From assembly GCF_004340975.1 (NCBI RefSeq), contig NZ_SLXA01000002.1, positions 1 through 64,000 of the forward strand: a stretch of DNA of 64,000 bases, read 5' to 3'. The notes beneath the pieces were generated by a model. The model searched no databases, was not told the origin of the DNA, and was given only the letters and a program-made list of their open reading frames with translations. This document shows positions 7,239 to 15,271 of the stretch, piece by piece. This DNA comes from Frisingicoccus caecimuris. Its GTDB lineage: Bacteria; Bacillota; Clostridia; Lachnospirales; Lachnospiraceae. Within the stretch, counting starts at the first letter, position 1. The number at the start of each line of letters is the position of its first letter. A program made the translations under genes and the position numbers.

Positions 7239-8089
7239 AGGCGGCTCTCCTTTCCATTTAGCAGCGTTTTCAAGCGTTTCATTTTTTCCTGTGCCGTGGC
7301 TTTTCTGAAATTCTCCCCGGTAAACCGGACGGGGGAACACATTTCAAGCAGACGGTCATAAATGCGGGCGTGGGCGGTGTCCTCCGGGTGCTGCAAGTCC
7401 TCCAGCGTGAGATTGGTCGTAACGATTAGCGGCTTGTTGCTGCGGTATCGGCTGTCAATCACGTTGTAGACCTGCTCTAAACCGTATTCCGTCCCCCGTT
7501 CCATGCCGAAATCGTCAAGAATGAGAAGCGGAAAGCTGCAAAGACGGGATATGTACTCATTCCTGTCCTTGAAGCTGGCGGCAAGGTCATTGAGTATCAA
7601 TGCAAAGTTCGTCATGCACACGGCAATTTCACGCTCCATGAGGGCGTTTGCGATACACCCGGCGAAATAACTCTTGCCTGTGCCGACTTTGCCCCACAAA
7701 AGCAAGCCGATATTTTCCGCTTTCATCTGCTCCCAACATTCCACATAAGAACGGGCGTGCTTCATCTGCGGGCATTTCCCGTTGTCGTTGTCAAACGTCC
7801 ATTCCCGCATAGCCGGATTGGTAAAGCCCCGCTGCTTCAAACGCTCAACCGCTTCAAGGTGGGTGCGCCGCTTCTCGGCGGCTTCCCGCTTTTCACGCGC
7901 TGCCCGCTGGCAGTCGCACTCTGCCGGGTGGCGGTCATGTCCCAGCCATGCGGCGGTTTCTTTGGGGAAGTAGGCTTCTTTGGGCTTGCGGCACTTCCCG
8001 CAGTATAAAAGCCCGTCCTCTCCGGTATAGTCCTCCGGCTCCGGCGTGGTCTGCGTCATATTCAAAACCATATCATCAAACTGGCTCAT
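7235..8089 (-). CDS. DnaC/IstB-like ATP-binding protein, 284 aa
   Basis: This AAA+ ATPase is related to the helicase loader DnaC. The Walker A motif is GKVGTGKS, followed by a Walker B LLILDDFG, a sensor VTTNLTLEDL and a C-terminal arginine-finger region. The N-terminus has a Cys cluster (YCGKCRKPKEAYFP, later CDCQ) typical of versions found in Clostridial mobile elements. With the replisome organizer upstream (four-base overlap, ATGA type) it probably helps replicate the element during transfer. The start at 8089 follows AAGGAGGGAG. Confidence 0.88.
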   Translation of the reverse strand: MSQFDDMVLNMTQTTPEPEDYTGEDGLLYCGKCRKPKEAYFPKETAAWLGHDRHPAECDCQRAAREKREAAEKRRTHLEAVERLKQRGFTNPAMREWTFDNDNGKCPQMKHARSYVECWEQMKAENIGLLLWGKVGTGKSYFAGCIANALMEREIAVCMTNFALILNDLAASFKDRNEYISRLCSFPLLILDDFGMERGTEYGLEQVYNVIDSRYRSNKPLIVTTNLTLEDLQHPEDTAHARIYDRLLEMCSPVRFTGENFRKATAQEKMKRLKTLLNGKESRL

Positions 8090-8823
8090 AAACTTTCTCC
8101 CTCCTTGCAAGTGTAATCGGGTATGCCTTTCTTCGGCTTCTTCTTTGCTTCGTCCTCCTGCGCCCACTTGTAAATCGTGGCTGCATGGCTTTTGTATTTC
8201 TTCCCGCTGGAAGCGATATGGCAGGATAGGCGGTCAATGTAATACTCCCACTTGCCGGGAAGTTCTGCTTTCAGTTCGGCAAGTTCCTTGTCTGAAAGAA
8301 ATACATTGTTATATCTGCCATAGGCGGCGGGGTGTCCCGTTTCTAACTCTCTCTCTTTTTCTATCTCTATATCTATCTCTTTCTTTATCTCTATCTCTGG
8401 TGGACGAATGTCGGACAAATGTCCGCCGTTTGTCCGGGGCGGCAAAAGCGCCCTGTTTTCCAGCCTTGCAGCCCGTTTCCGTTCCGCTTCGGTAGAGGAC
8501 TGACCTATCATCAGTTCAATGTCGGTCATGTAGAGAAGCCCGCTGTTAAGCTGCTCCACAAGCCCCAACTGCCGGAAAATCTCTAAAGCCCGTTCAACCG
8601 TCCCTATCTGGTGGCGGGTAAGCGTCGCAATCATTTGCGCCGTATAGGGGATATGTTCGTCAAGCTGCAACTTTCCGCCGTTTTTCAACGATTTTAAGTA
8701 CAGCTTCAACAGGATATTGGAGTACAAAATCCCGTCTTTCATATCCTCCAACAGCACAATGGAGTCGCTGTCAAAAAAGTTCTCTTTCAGCTTGAGGTAG
8801 TAGTATTTGCGGTTATCTGCCAT
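8086..8823 (-). CDS. Phage-type replisome organizer / DnaD-like protein, 245 aa
   Basis: The N-terminal domain (MADNRKYYYLKLKENFFDSD, through about residue 120) is a winged-helix region of the phage replisome-organizer family, which marks the origin and recruits a helicase loader. A low-complexity EIEIKKEIDIEIEKERELE stretch (about 160-180) links to a C-terminal part with YYIDRLSCHI. The start at 8823 follows AAAGGAGGGCG. It is coupled to the DnaC-like gene. Confidence 0.85.
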   Translation of the reverse strand: MADNRKYYYLKLKENFFDSDSIVLLEDMKDGILYSNILLKLYLKSLKNGGKLQLDEHIPYTAQMIATLTRHQIGTVERALEIFRQLGLVEQLNSGLLYMTDIELMIGQSSTEAERKRAARLENRALLPPRTNGGHLSDIRPPEIEIKKEIDIEIEKERELETGHPAAYGRYNNVFLSDKELAELKAELPGKWEYYIDRLSCHIASSGKKYKSHAATIYKWAQEDEAKKKPKKGIPDYTCKEGESL

Positions 8824-9004
8824 TGGCTGCGCCCTCCTTTTTCCAGCGTTTGGAGTAGTAGCGGGGGCAGAGTATGATAATTGCCCGGAAGCTCTGCTTG
8901 CAGTCACGGGTACAGCCCCGGCATAGGTCGTTGTATGTGATACGGTTGCGGTGGTTGAGGAAGAAAGACCATTCCTCTTTCCGCTTCTTGCTCATTCTTG
9001 GCAA
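8813..9004 (-). CDS. Small Cys-rich mobile-element protein, 63 aa
   Basis: The probable start is TTG at 9004 (LPRMSKKRKEEW) seven bases after GGAGCC; an ATG three codons later is the alternative. Four cysteines (LCRGCTRDC and ILCPRYY) could bind a metal. The protein is basic and recurs, as I recall, in related Clostridial elements at this position, but it has no known function. It overlaps the start of the replisome organizer gene by 11 bases. Confidence 0.65.
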   Translation of the reverse strand: MPRMSKKRKEEWSFFLNHRNRITYNDLCRGCTRDCKQSFRAIIILCPRYYSKRWKKEGAANGR

Positions 9005-9190
9005 TCGTAGGCTCCTTTCTGCCGTTTCTATCGGCGTGGCGGGATAGGCGGCATTTTCTGTATGTTCTCGGTGTCATTTTCGGGCTTTTTCCGCTCTGTA
9101 AGCCCCGTTTGGAAGTCGGGGAGTATTGCGGTAAGGGGAAAGCCCACACCCTCGTTTTTGTATGGTTTCGGTATCATTTCGGGGCAGTCT

Positions 9191-10813
9191 TTAACGCTCC
9201 TGTTCCTGCTTTTTCTGCTGGCTCGGCTCCCGGCGCAAAATCTGGTCGATATTGCCCTTGACGGTCTGAAGCTGGCGGACACGCTCACGCTTTTCCCGGT
9301 AGTCGTTATATCCGGTGTTCTTCTGGACGGTAAGCTGCTCAATCTCTCTTTGTAGGGCTTTGCTGGCTGGCAGCTTCGTGATTCCATGTGCCTTGAAATA
9401 GCGGGCGGCGGATTCCGCAAGGATAAAGTCGCTCTGGTGCTGCTCCCGGTAGGCTTTCCGGGCTTTCTCCGATTTCTGCGCTTTCAGCCCGTCACGGGCG
9501 GGCTTGGTGCCGATGTAGCTTAGGAGATTGCGCTGCAATTCCTTTTTGTCTGCTATGGCGGCTTCCAGTGCTTTCAGTCCAGCAAGGCTTTCCTGCATAT
9601 CCGCATGGGCGGCTGTGAGGGCTTCGTCCAGTTCTTCCGGGGAAGAAAAGCCGTATTGCTGGTAGGCGGCAAGGGTAGCCGCCATTTGCTTTAGGTTGTG
9701 CATGGTCGCCCACTTCTCATAGCCCCGTCCCTTGCCCTCGGCTTTCTTTGCGGCTATGTCAACCATGCGCTGCACACCGTCATTCTTCGGGGCGTTTTTC
9801 GCTGGTTTTGTCCTCTGTAACCGCTCTTTGATACTGGCGGGGTATTCCGGTATGGCTGCGGCTTTTTCGGCGGCTCTGGCGGCGTTCTGCTCCAAAGTGG
9901 AGAGGACGGCGGTGCGGTCAAAATCGTCCCCCAGTTTGCGGGCGGTAATAGGTTTTGCCCTGTCCGGCGTGAGGTAGGACAGTCGCCCCCGGCTCTCCTT
10001 GACGGTCACGCCCTCCCGGAGAAGCAGAGAAGAAAACTCGTCAAAGCTGGTCGCTTCGGAAAGTGCTGCCCGGATAGTCCGGCGCAGCTTCGCCTTGTCT
10101 GTTTCAAACTTGGTCGTGCGGGGTGTGATACTGTCCGCAATCATGGGGGCGTTGCGCTCGTCCAGTGCGGCTTGTCCTTTCTTCTGCGCCCAGTATTCCC
10201 GGTCGGTCACTCGTTCCTTGCTGCCATTCAAAAGGTCAATCTGGTAAAGCCCCTCGCTGTGGCACATTTCCATGACTTCGGCTTTCAGATAGTTCATGGC
10301 TGCGTCTGTACAGCGGTGTTTGCAGCCTGCTTTTCTGTCCGCTGGTCTGTCCATGTGGGGCAGCATGGGAACCTCCGCAATCCGCAGGCTGTTAATGACG
10401 ATATGCACATGGATGTTTTCAGTGTGATTATGCCCGTCCGGGTGGGTGCATACAAGGGCTTGGTGTCCGGGGAAATGCTCTCTGCAAAACTTCTCGCCCA
10501 ACTCCTGCGCCCGGTCTACGGTCAAGCCGTTGTCCGGGCCGTCACGGGGGTCAAAGCTGATGATATAATGGTGGCTCTTTACGTCCTCCCGTTTCTGGTT
10601 CTTGCCATAGCGGAGATTGGAACGCATACAGGCAATGGCAAAATCCTCCCCGTTGCAATTCAAAGAAGAAATGCGGTAGTCTGTCCTTGGTATCAGCCGC
10701 CCGTCTGCGTCAAGGGTGGGCTTCATGGTAAACTCGTCATGCTCGAATGTGAGATACTTTTCAGCGTCCCCGTAGTCCGCATTTTTAGAGCTGATATGTT
10801 TGAGTATCGCCAA
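9191..10813 (-). CDS. Relaxase, MobA/MobL type, 540 aa
   Basis: It nicks the element's oriT and leads the single strand into the recipient cell. The N-terminal 300 residues form the relaxase domain, with the metal-binding HxHxxxN region in HVHIVINSLR (about residue 135) and a conserved DRPADRKAGCKHRCTD stretch. The C-terminal half is helical and charged, ending QQKKQEQER. I choose TTG at 10813 because the protein then begins like its relatives (AILKHISSKNADYG) and AGGTGA lies five bases upstream. It overlaps mobC by 29 bases. Confidence 0.88.
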   Translation of the reverse strand: MAILKHISSKNADYGDAEKYLTFEHDEFTMKPTLDADGRLIPRTDYRISSLNCNGEDFAIACMRSNLRYGKNQKREDVKSHHYIISFDPRDGPDNGLTVDRAQELGEKFCREHFPGHQALVCTHPDGHNHTENIHVHIVINSLRIAEVPMLPHMDRPADRKAGCKHRCTDAAMNYLKAEVMEMCHSEGLYQIDLLNGSKERVTDREYWAQKKGQAALDERNAPMIADSITPRTTKFETDKAKLRRTIRAALSEATSFDEFSSLLLREGVTVKESRGRLSYLTPDRAKPITARKLGDDFDRTAVLSTLEQNAARAAEKAAAIPEYPASIKERLQRTKPAKNAPKNDGVQRMVDIAAKKAEGKGRGYEKWATMHNLKQMAATLAAYQQYGFSSPEELDEALTAAHADMQESLAGLKALEAAIADKKELQRNLLSYIGTKPARDGLKAQKSEKARKAYREQHQSDFILAESAARYFKAHGITKLPASKALQREIEQLTVQKNTGYNDYREKRERVRQLQTVKGNIDQILRREPSQQKKQEQER

Positions 10814-11183
10814 TAGCGTCACCTACTTTCTTGAGGACTTCAAACTTGAGGGCGGCAAGGTCGGCGGCGGCTCCCCGTACCTCGCCGGATAAGTTGGCGT
10901 AGGGTGCGCCGTACTCATTCAAAAAGCGGGCTATCTGGTTTAAGTTGCCGCCGATCCGTCCGTACTCGGCGGTTAGCTTCCCGACAGCGGAAAGCAATTC
11001 ATCATTGACGGGGGAAACGGTAATCACGGGGCGTATGGTTGCCCCCTGTATGGCTTGCCGGATAAACTCGGACTGGCTGATTTGATAAGCCGCCAGCCGC
11101 TCCATGAAGTCGGCGTGTTCTTCATCGGACAGCCGGGTTTTTATCACATGGCAGCGGTGGGGCGTGTTGTATTTCTTTCGCAT
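10785..11183 (-). CDS. mobC: Relaxosome accessory protein MobC, 132 aa
   Basis: A ribbon-helix-helix DNA-binding N-terminus (VIKTRLSDEEHADF, SQSEFIRQA) is followed by the MobC signature IGGNLNQIARFLNEYG. MobC binds oriT and assists the relaxase. The start at 11183 follows AAAGGAGG. The gene lies directly downstream of the oriT-like site and is translationally linked to the relaxase gene. Confidence 0.88.
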   Translation of the reverse strand: MRKKYNTPHRCHVIKTRLSDEEHADFMERLAAYQISQSEFIRQAIQGATIRPVITVSPVNDELLSAVGKLTAEYGRIGGNLNQIARFLNEYGAPYANLSGEVRGAAADLAALKFEVLKKVGDAIGDTQTYQL

Positions 11184-11250
11184 GGTATGACCTCCTTTCG
11201 GTTGCCGCATAACGGCGGCGGTATGAGCGGCGCAAGCCGTAAAGCAGGGT

Positions 11251-11336
11251 TTGGGGAAGGCACTCCCCAACAAGATTCCCGCAGGGGCAAAATGAGCGGA
11301 TAAGCGAATTTTGGTACTGTGGTAGAATCTTGCTCT
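11251..11336 (+). other. oriT-like site of element 1
   Basis: An inverted repeat (TTGGGGA/TCCCCAA, 11251-11270) runs into CAAGAT; 50 bases later comes GGTAGAATCTTGCTCT (11321-11336). The same arrangement occurs twice in element 2 (51187-51283 and 51442-51542). Its place next to mobC fits an origin of transfer. The nick site cannot be told from sequence alone. Confidence 0.6.
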
Positions 11337-11339
11337 AAA

Positions 11340-11787
11340 AAAGTGGCAGCTTCCGGCTCCCTTCACTTACTACTACAATTCCGGCGGGGCGTTTTGGCTT
11401 CTCTGACTTCACTAACAAAGCGATTGCAACGGCAGTTTCTGCCCGCTTTTCACTAACAAGACAAATCAAAATGCCTTTTCTGCCCGCTGTTCCCCTCCAC
11501 GGAGAAGAAAAATTTTTGCCAATGCTGCGGCGGATATTTTTCTCTTTAATACCTACAAACCAGCAAAAGGTAAAATAGACGGAGATTTCAGAAATTTTTA
11601 TCTTATTTTCCCTTTTCGTGGGGTAATACAGGGTTTTTTCAAAAACGCCGAATAAAACCGGAACTTTTTTATCAAGGAGCGGCAAGCTGGCTCTCCGGCG
11701 AAAAATGAGCGCAAAAAAGCAGGAAACCTTATCACTGATTTCCTGCTCCGTGTGCCGCTGTATGGCGGCGGTTATTCAGTTGTGAGT
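11340..11787. other. Gene-free stretch in element 1
   Basis: No convincing gene. A leftward open frame of 116 codons (11335-11685) lacks a good ribosome site and has unlikely composition. A hairpin at about 11718-11747 (GCAGGAAA/TTTCCTGC) may end leftward transcription into the oriT region. Confidence 0.5.
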
Positions 11788-11985
11788 TTATCGGTCAAGC
11801 CGGAACTTGAATAGGCTTTCTATCAGCTTCGTCTTGATGTAGTCCTCCATATCCACGTTGTAATGTCCGTAGATGTGGGAGTAATAGCGGATATATCCGG
11901 CATAATGGGCACGAACGGCGTTGACCGCTTCCGGCTCCCCGTTGGTAGCCTGTATGATTGTTTCATAGGGGAGAAGCCTGCTCAT
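11788..11985 (-). CDS. Helix-turn-helix protein, 65 aa
   Basis: MSRLLPYETIIQATNGEPEA begins a 65-residue protein of the small HTH family that accompanies a sigma-like regulator in Tn916-type and related elements. The stretch AVRAHYAGYIRYYSHIYGHY and the C-terminal KLIESLFKFRLD are characteristic. It overlaps the upstream sigma-like gene by 23 bases and probably works with it to control transfer or excision genes. Confidence 0.75.
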   Translation of the reverse strand: MSRLLPYETIIQATNGEPEAVNAVRAHYAGYIRYYSHIYGHYNVDMEDYIKTKLIESLFKFRLDR

Positions 11986-12421
11986 GGGCTAACACCTCCA
12001 TTTCCTCCCGTAGTCGGCGCAAGTCAAGATAAATGTGCCGTCCGGCTGTGCTGCGTGTCCGTCCGTACCGCTTGCCGATTTCCTCATGGGTTAGATGTTC
12101 AAAGAAGTACAGGAAGATGATTTCCTGCTCTGTTTCCGGCAGAGAGGACAGGGCTGCGGCAAGATCTGGATTGCTTAACATGACAGTCTGACCGCAGACC
12201 GTGAACGGGTATTCCTCGCTCGACGGCGGCTTCGCAAAGTATTCATCTGTGGCGGCAAACGGCATGAATTTTTCTTCGGACAGGTATTCAAGGGAGATTT
12301 CCCGCTTCCACTTTGAATACAGCTTGCGGGCTGCGTCAATGGACGCATGGCGAATAACAATCCTGCAAAAAGCATTATGCGTGTATTGGATATGCTTTTG
12401 ATATTCTTCAAATTCGGTCAT
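11963..12421 (-). CDS. Sigma-70-like regulator of element 1, 152 aa
   Basis: The C-terminal half is a sigma region-4 domain: LSSLPETEQEIIFLYFFEHL, then the HTH THEEIGKRYGRTRSTAGRHI. The N-terminal half (FRIVIRHASIDAARKLYSKW) resembles the orf7-type regulator of Tn916. Such proteins turn on the transfer or excision genes of their element. The start at 12421 follows GAAAGGGGG. It is the first gene of the leftward operon, near the right end of the element. Confidence 0.82.
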   Translation of the reverse strand: MTEFEEYQKHIQYTHNAFCRIVIRHASIDAARKLYSKWKREISLEYLSEEKFMPFAATDEYFAKPPSSEEYPFTVCGQTVMLSNPDLAAALSSLPETEQEIIFLYFFEHLTHEEIGKRYGRTRSTAGRHIYLDLRRLREEMEVLAHEQASPL

Positions 12422-12575
12422 GGAAAATCCCCCTTTCTGAATAATGTGAGGGGCGGCAGCACTCCTTGCTGTCGCCCCTTGATTGCCTACCAGCAAAGGC
12501 GGGCGGGGCTGTCAACGGCGGCGCAGTATGCGCCGTTCATCTTGACCGTTGACTGGCTCGACTGGTTTTGCTATT

Positions 12576-13559
12576 TTATACAGACCTTTGCTTTAATAAG
12601 TTAAATATGTATCTTTCATGTGTGATGATTCCTCTGTTGCAGCTTTTTTTACAATCTCTTTCAAAGCTATTTAATATCTTTTCGGCTTTGTCTTTATCAT
12701 GCGAGATAAACGCTGCATAGGAATATTGTGTATGATACGAAGCCAGTGGAACAAGCCTTGCCTTTGTCGTGCTTTTTTTGAGAAAGTACGGTTTATTCGT
12801 TGATGTTATTCCTAACATTATTTCGCAAAACTGTTTCTCGCAGGTTGCTTCATTTTTGTAAATGCCCGGAATATTTTTTGCTTTAAGCATTTCATTACAT
12901 ATATCCAATGCCTTTTGATATTCCTCCAATTCTAAAAAATAGAAAATCTTATCAATGGCAAAACAGCAAATAAGAGGATTATTATAGTCATTTTCCGGCA
13001 AGTCAGAAAATAAAATTGCTGGATAGTCCAAAATGATTCTTTCTTCCATGCCAAACGCATTTATTTTCATAATTCTGTAAAAAGCCCGTTTTGCACTTGG
13101 ATTATTTATCATCATTAAAATATTATAAGCGTCATTTGTTTGCAAATGTGTTCGCATTGGTATGCCATTAGAAACGGCAAAAAATAGTCCAACAATGGCA
13201 ATGGCTACAAAAAAAGTTCTTATAAACGATTCATCATTAAGCCATAGAACAAACCATCCCGCAAGAAAACTTAAAAGCAAATTAAAAACTGTTCCGCCGG
13301 CATTATACCAGAAAACCGGAATATTATCAGATTCACTAAAATTAGGTTCCATAGCAGCTTGACCACCCGCACCGATTACCGGAGAGAGTCCTACAGTAAG
13401 TTTCTTATCTCTTTTGTATATCCGAATATTCAAAATTGTAAAAGAAACGAATTTATATCCTGTCATTAGCCCAAACACAAGATGTCCAGCTTCATGTACG
13501 ACTATTTGTAACAATACGGCGAAAATCAAAAAGAGAATTAAAGATATTGAACCAACCAT
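12576..13559 (-). CDS. M50-type (site-2 protease family) membrane peptidase, 327 aa
   Basis: A zinc-protease motif HEAGH sits in the first membrane helix (about residues 22-26, LQIVVHEAGHLVFG), and more helices follow around residues 80-130. A later PMRTHLQTNDAYNI stretch is where the second metal ligand of M50 enzymes would lie. The C-terminal 170 residues are soluble and helical, perhaps TPR-like. The family cleaves peptides inside membranes, including signal peptides and peptide pheromones in Firmicutes. Its place in a peptide-bacteriocin regulon lacking a dedicated leader protease makes a processing role worth testing. The start follows AGGAGG. Confidence 0.75.
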   Translation of the reverse strand: MVGSISLILFLIFAVLLQIVVHEAGHLVFGLMTGYKFVSFTILNIRIYKRDKKLTVGLSPVIGAGGQAAMEPNFSESDNIPVFWYNAGGTVFNLLLSFLAGWFVLWLNDESFIRTFFVAIAIVGLFFAVSNGIPMRTHLQTNDAYNILMMINNPSAKRAFYRIMKINAFGMEERIILDYPAILFSDLPENDYNNPLICCFAIDKIFYFLELEEYQKALDICNEMLKAKNIPGIYKNEATCEKQFCEIMLGITSTNKPYFLKKSTTKARLVPLASYHTQYSYAAFISHDKDKAEKILNSFERDCKKSCNRGIITHERYIFNLLKQRSV

Positions 13560-13615
13560 GTTTCTGTTCCTCCTGACTGATATTGACCTTTTGGATATAG
13601 CTCACCCACCTCTCG

Positions 13616-13644
13616 ATTATATACTATTTCTTGCTGTATGTAAA
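13616..13644 (-). promoter_or_regulatory. Sigma-A-type promoter of the M50 gene
   Basis: On the minus strand, TTTACA (13639-13644) and TATAAT (13616-13621) are separated by 17 bases, about 55 bases before the M50 start. The gene thus has a constitutive-looking promoter, unlike the regulon genes. Confidence 0.6.
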
Positions 13645-13670
13645 GTATTTCATACTTAAAGGGTAAATAA

Positions 13671-13715
13671 ATTCGCCACTCGGAATAATAAGACTTTGAT
13701 ATTTGAGCGGCGAAT
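13671..13715 (-). terminator. Hairpin between the 105-aa gene and the M50 gene
   Basis: ATTCGCCACTC (from 13671) pairs with GAGCGGCGAAT (to 13715). On the minus strand it is followed by ATTTATTTA. It lies seven bases after the stop of the 105-aa gene and probably ends that operon. Confidence 0.5.
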
Positions 13716-13721
13716 ACTATG

Positions 13722-14039
13722 TTATCGAATTTTTCTTAAAACCAAAATAGAAATTAAAACTACAATCAAAAAGCCGTCATACACTAACCGTAAAGCATTA
13801 GCAAATATCACTATGTTTTCTATCGCAGCGTACATAAAATAGCTTAATATATTCATGAAGATAAACATGGCGATTATTCCATAAAAACAAGCTGTACCAA
13901 TAATAGTCCTACCATGTTCATCACGTCCCTCTTTTGAAAGGCAGTAGGCAAAAAATAAAATGGAAAGAAGAATTGTTACGCCCCAAAGAAACCATGTAAA
14001 TGTCATATCGTTCATCAATTTATATATTAACTCTGACAT
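13722..14039 (-). CDS. Membrane protein, 105 aa
   Basis: Three or four hydrophobic segments (about residues 14-32, 46-70 and 84-101) with a charged SKEGRDEHGR loop. The GAGGAGGT ribosome site lies inside the 3' end of the XRE regulator gene, so the two are cotranscribed. A small XRE regulator paired with a small membrane protein is a common Firmicute arrangement, and the membrane partner often modulates the regulator, but I cannot name this family. Confidence 0.7.
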   Translation of the reverse strand: MSELIYKLMNDMTFTWFLWGVTILLSILFFAYCLSKEGRDEHGRTIIGTACFYGIIAMFIFMNILSYFMYAAIENIVIFANALRLVYDGFLIVVLISILVLRKIR

Positions 14040-14041
14040 TA

Positions 14042-14260
14042 TTATACCTCCTCAAAATCAAATAAATCTTCAATCGTCACACCAAAGACTTTTGCAATAT
14101 TATAAACTAACAACATAGAAGGATTGTACCTATTTCTTTCAAGCTGCATAATAGTCTGCCTTGAAACACCCACCAAATCGGCAAGTTCTTGTTGTGTCAT
14201 TCTCTTTGTAGCTCTATAAACATGGATTTTGCTTTCAAATCGGTATTTGTTACTTGCCAT
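14042..14260 (-). CDS. XRE-family regulator, 72 aa
   Basis: A complete single-domain HTH protein: RATKRMTQQELADLVGVSRQ holds the helix-turn-helix, followed by TIMQLERNRYNPSMLL and the usual EDLFDFEEV end. The start at 14260 follows GAAAGGTGG. An extended -10 (TGTTATACT) is visible about 50 bases upstream. It probably regulates itself and the membrane protein encoded just after it. Confidence 0.85.
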   Translation of the reverse strand: MASNKYRFESKIHVYRATKRMTQQELADLVGVSRQTIMQLERNRYNPSMLLVYNIAKVFGVTIEDLFDFEEV

Positions 14261-14352
14261 TGGTTCGCCACCTTTCTTTGATTTTAGTGGTACTGTGTAA
14301 ATATGAGTATAACATATTTCTTGCATTTTGTGAAATAAAGATTTTGAAATAT

Positions 14353-14607
14353 TTAAGGAATAGTGGGCGGCTGCCTATCAAAATCTTTGTTTGTTACTTT
14401 ATCGCACATGAGCATTATAATAAGAGTTGTAACAATCAACACCATAAAACCAATAATGTATCGATGCCATATGGGATACTTTACATTCAAATATATTGAT
14501 GTATTTTTTGATGAATATATATCTTTTATTCTATATATTGTATAAACAATGATTATCCCACACCCTAAAATCCCATATGTAAAATATACACGAAACAGTT
14601 CTTCCAT
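14353..14607 (-). CDS. Small membrane protein, 84 aa, under regulon promoter B
   Basis: The start MEELFRVYFTYG follows AAAGGGG. Two membrane segments (about residues 9-27 and 47-66) are separated by a polar loop with KDIYSSKNTS, and the tail is FDRQPPTIP. No family is recognised. Its promoter carries the same direct-repeat module as the lantibiotic operons, with the -10 element only about 36 bases from the start, so it should respond to the same signal. Immunity is one possible role. Confidence 0.7.
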   Translation of the reverse strand: MEELFRVYFTYGILGCGIIIVYTIYRIKDIYSSKNTSIYLNVKYPIWHRYIIGFMVLIVTTLIIMLMCDKVTNKDFDRQPPTIP

Positions 14608-14642
14608 AGTGACGCCCCTTTATTATCTTGTTTGATAATTCA

Positions 14643-14704
14643 ATTATATACTCATAATTGTCTAAAACAAGCAGGTGGCCATCAACGACATGTTTCAGGT
14701 CACC
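14643..14704 (-). promoter_or_regulatory. Regulon promoter B (LytTR-type direct repeats plus -10)
   Basis: On the minus strand, TGGTGACCTGAAA (core 14698-14701) and GTTGATGGCC (core 14677-14680) lie 21 bp apart, with TATAAT (14643-14648) 28 bp from the near half-site. About 80 bp are nearly identical to promoter A, including the -10 surroundings (TATAATTGAATTATCAAA), which indicates duplication of the whole module. Confidence 0.72.
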
Positions 14705-14719
14705 ATAGCCATTCATAAA

Positions 14720-15271
14720 TCAAAATAATTCTGCCATAAGTTTTTCCGGATATAATGAAAAAGTTAAATATATATCGCGCTCTAAAAAACTATCCCACTG
14801 TGATTCTCGCATATGAATTGGAGCCACAAATGTCGGCAATTTTAATTGTATATTTTCTCCTGGCTGTAAAATCGGGTTAAAACTCATTTTTTCATTATCT
14901 TCATTTAACTTAGTAAACGCCATATAGTGAATCGCATTTTTCCATCCCCCTGATTCAAATATCAAGGCTGTAAGATCAATTTTCTTCTCTGTAAATGAAT
15001 TATTCTCAATTAGAACATCTGCCACTATACCAATACACCCACCATAATGCTCTTTTTCCCATGAGAAATATCGATTTATATCTGTTTCATTCATGACATA
15101 ACCATCTGTAATCAATACATTTGCTCCCTGATACTCAATACATTGATTTAATCCCACAATCTCTACCTTTGTTTGAGGATATTTACTATTAACTCTGATA
15201 ACACAAATTCCATAAACTGCTAATAAAGTAATCACGATAATTTTTATTAACCATCTTTTTAATCTTATCAC
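14720..15271 (-). CDS. Membrane-anchored accessory protein, 183 aa (DUF5028-like)
   Basis: An N-terminal membrane anchor (about residues 7-24) is followed by IRVNSKYPQTKVE and an extracytoplasmic beta-rich domain of about 155 residues ending LYPEKLMAELF. The layout resembles DUF5028 proteins, which I recall beside bacteriocin-type ABC transporters; that assignment is tentative. It is the last gene of the leftward transporter operon and overlaps the ATPase gene by four bases. It may help in self-protection at the cell surface. Confidence 0.65.
   Translation of the reverse strand: MIRLKRWLIKIIVITLLAVYGICVIRVNSKYPQTKVEIVGLNQCIEYQGANVLITDGYVMNETDINRYFSWEKEHYGGCIGIVADVLIENNSFTEKKIDLTALIFESGGWKNAIHYMAFTKLNEDNEKMSFNPILQPGENIQLKLPTFVAPIHMRESQWDSFLERDIYLTFSLYPEKLMAELF

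Larger units (their letters stand above)
5250..12570. mobile_element. Integrative mobilizable element 1, about 7.3 kb
   Basis: This block is visibly richer in GC than its flanks. It holds a large serine recombinase at one end, TnpW-like, DnaC-like and replisome-organizer proteins, a relaxase with MobC, an oriT-like site, an HTH protein and a sigma-like regulator at the other end. There is no type IV secretion machinery, so it would need a helper conjugation system. I see no cargo gene. I could not fix the attachment sites; limits are set by the AT-to-GC change and the flanking genes. Confidence 0.8.

Noticed and set aside
10172-10816. Rightward frame of 214 codons opposite the relaxase
   Set aside because: It mirrors the conserved relaxase frame; long antisense frames are expected at this GC content.
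11335-11685. Leftward frame of 116 codons between the oriT-like site and the HTH gene
   Set aside because: No ribosome site, odd composition, and it runs into the oriT-like sequence, which explains conservation better than a protein would.
14666-14704. GGTGGCC/GGCCACC elements taken at first as terminator hairpins
   Set aside because: The arms can pair in copies A and C, but copies B, D and E break the pairing while keeping direct repeats and the fixed distance to the -10, so operator function fits all five and a hairpin does not.
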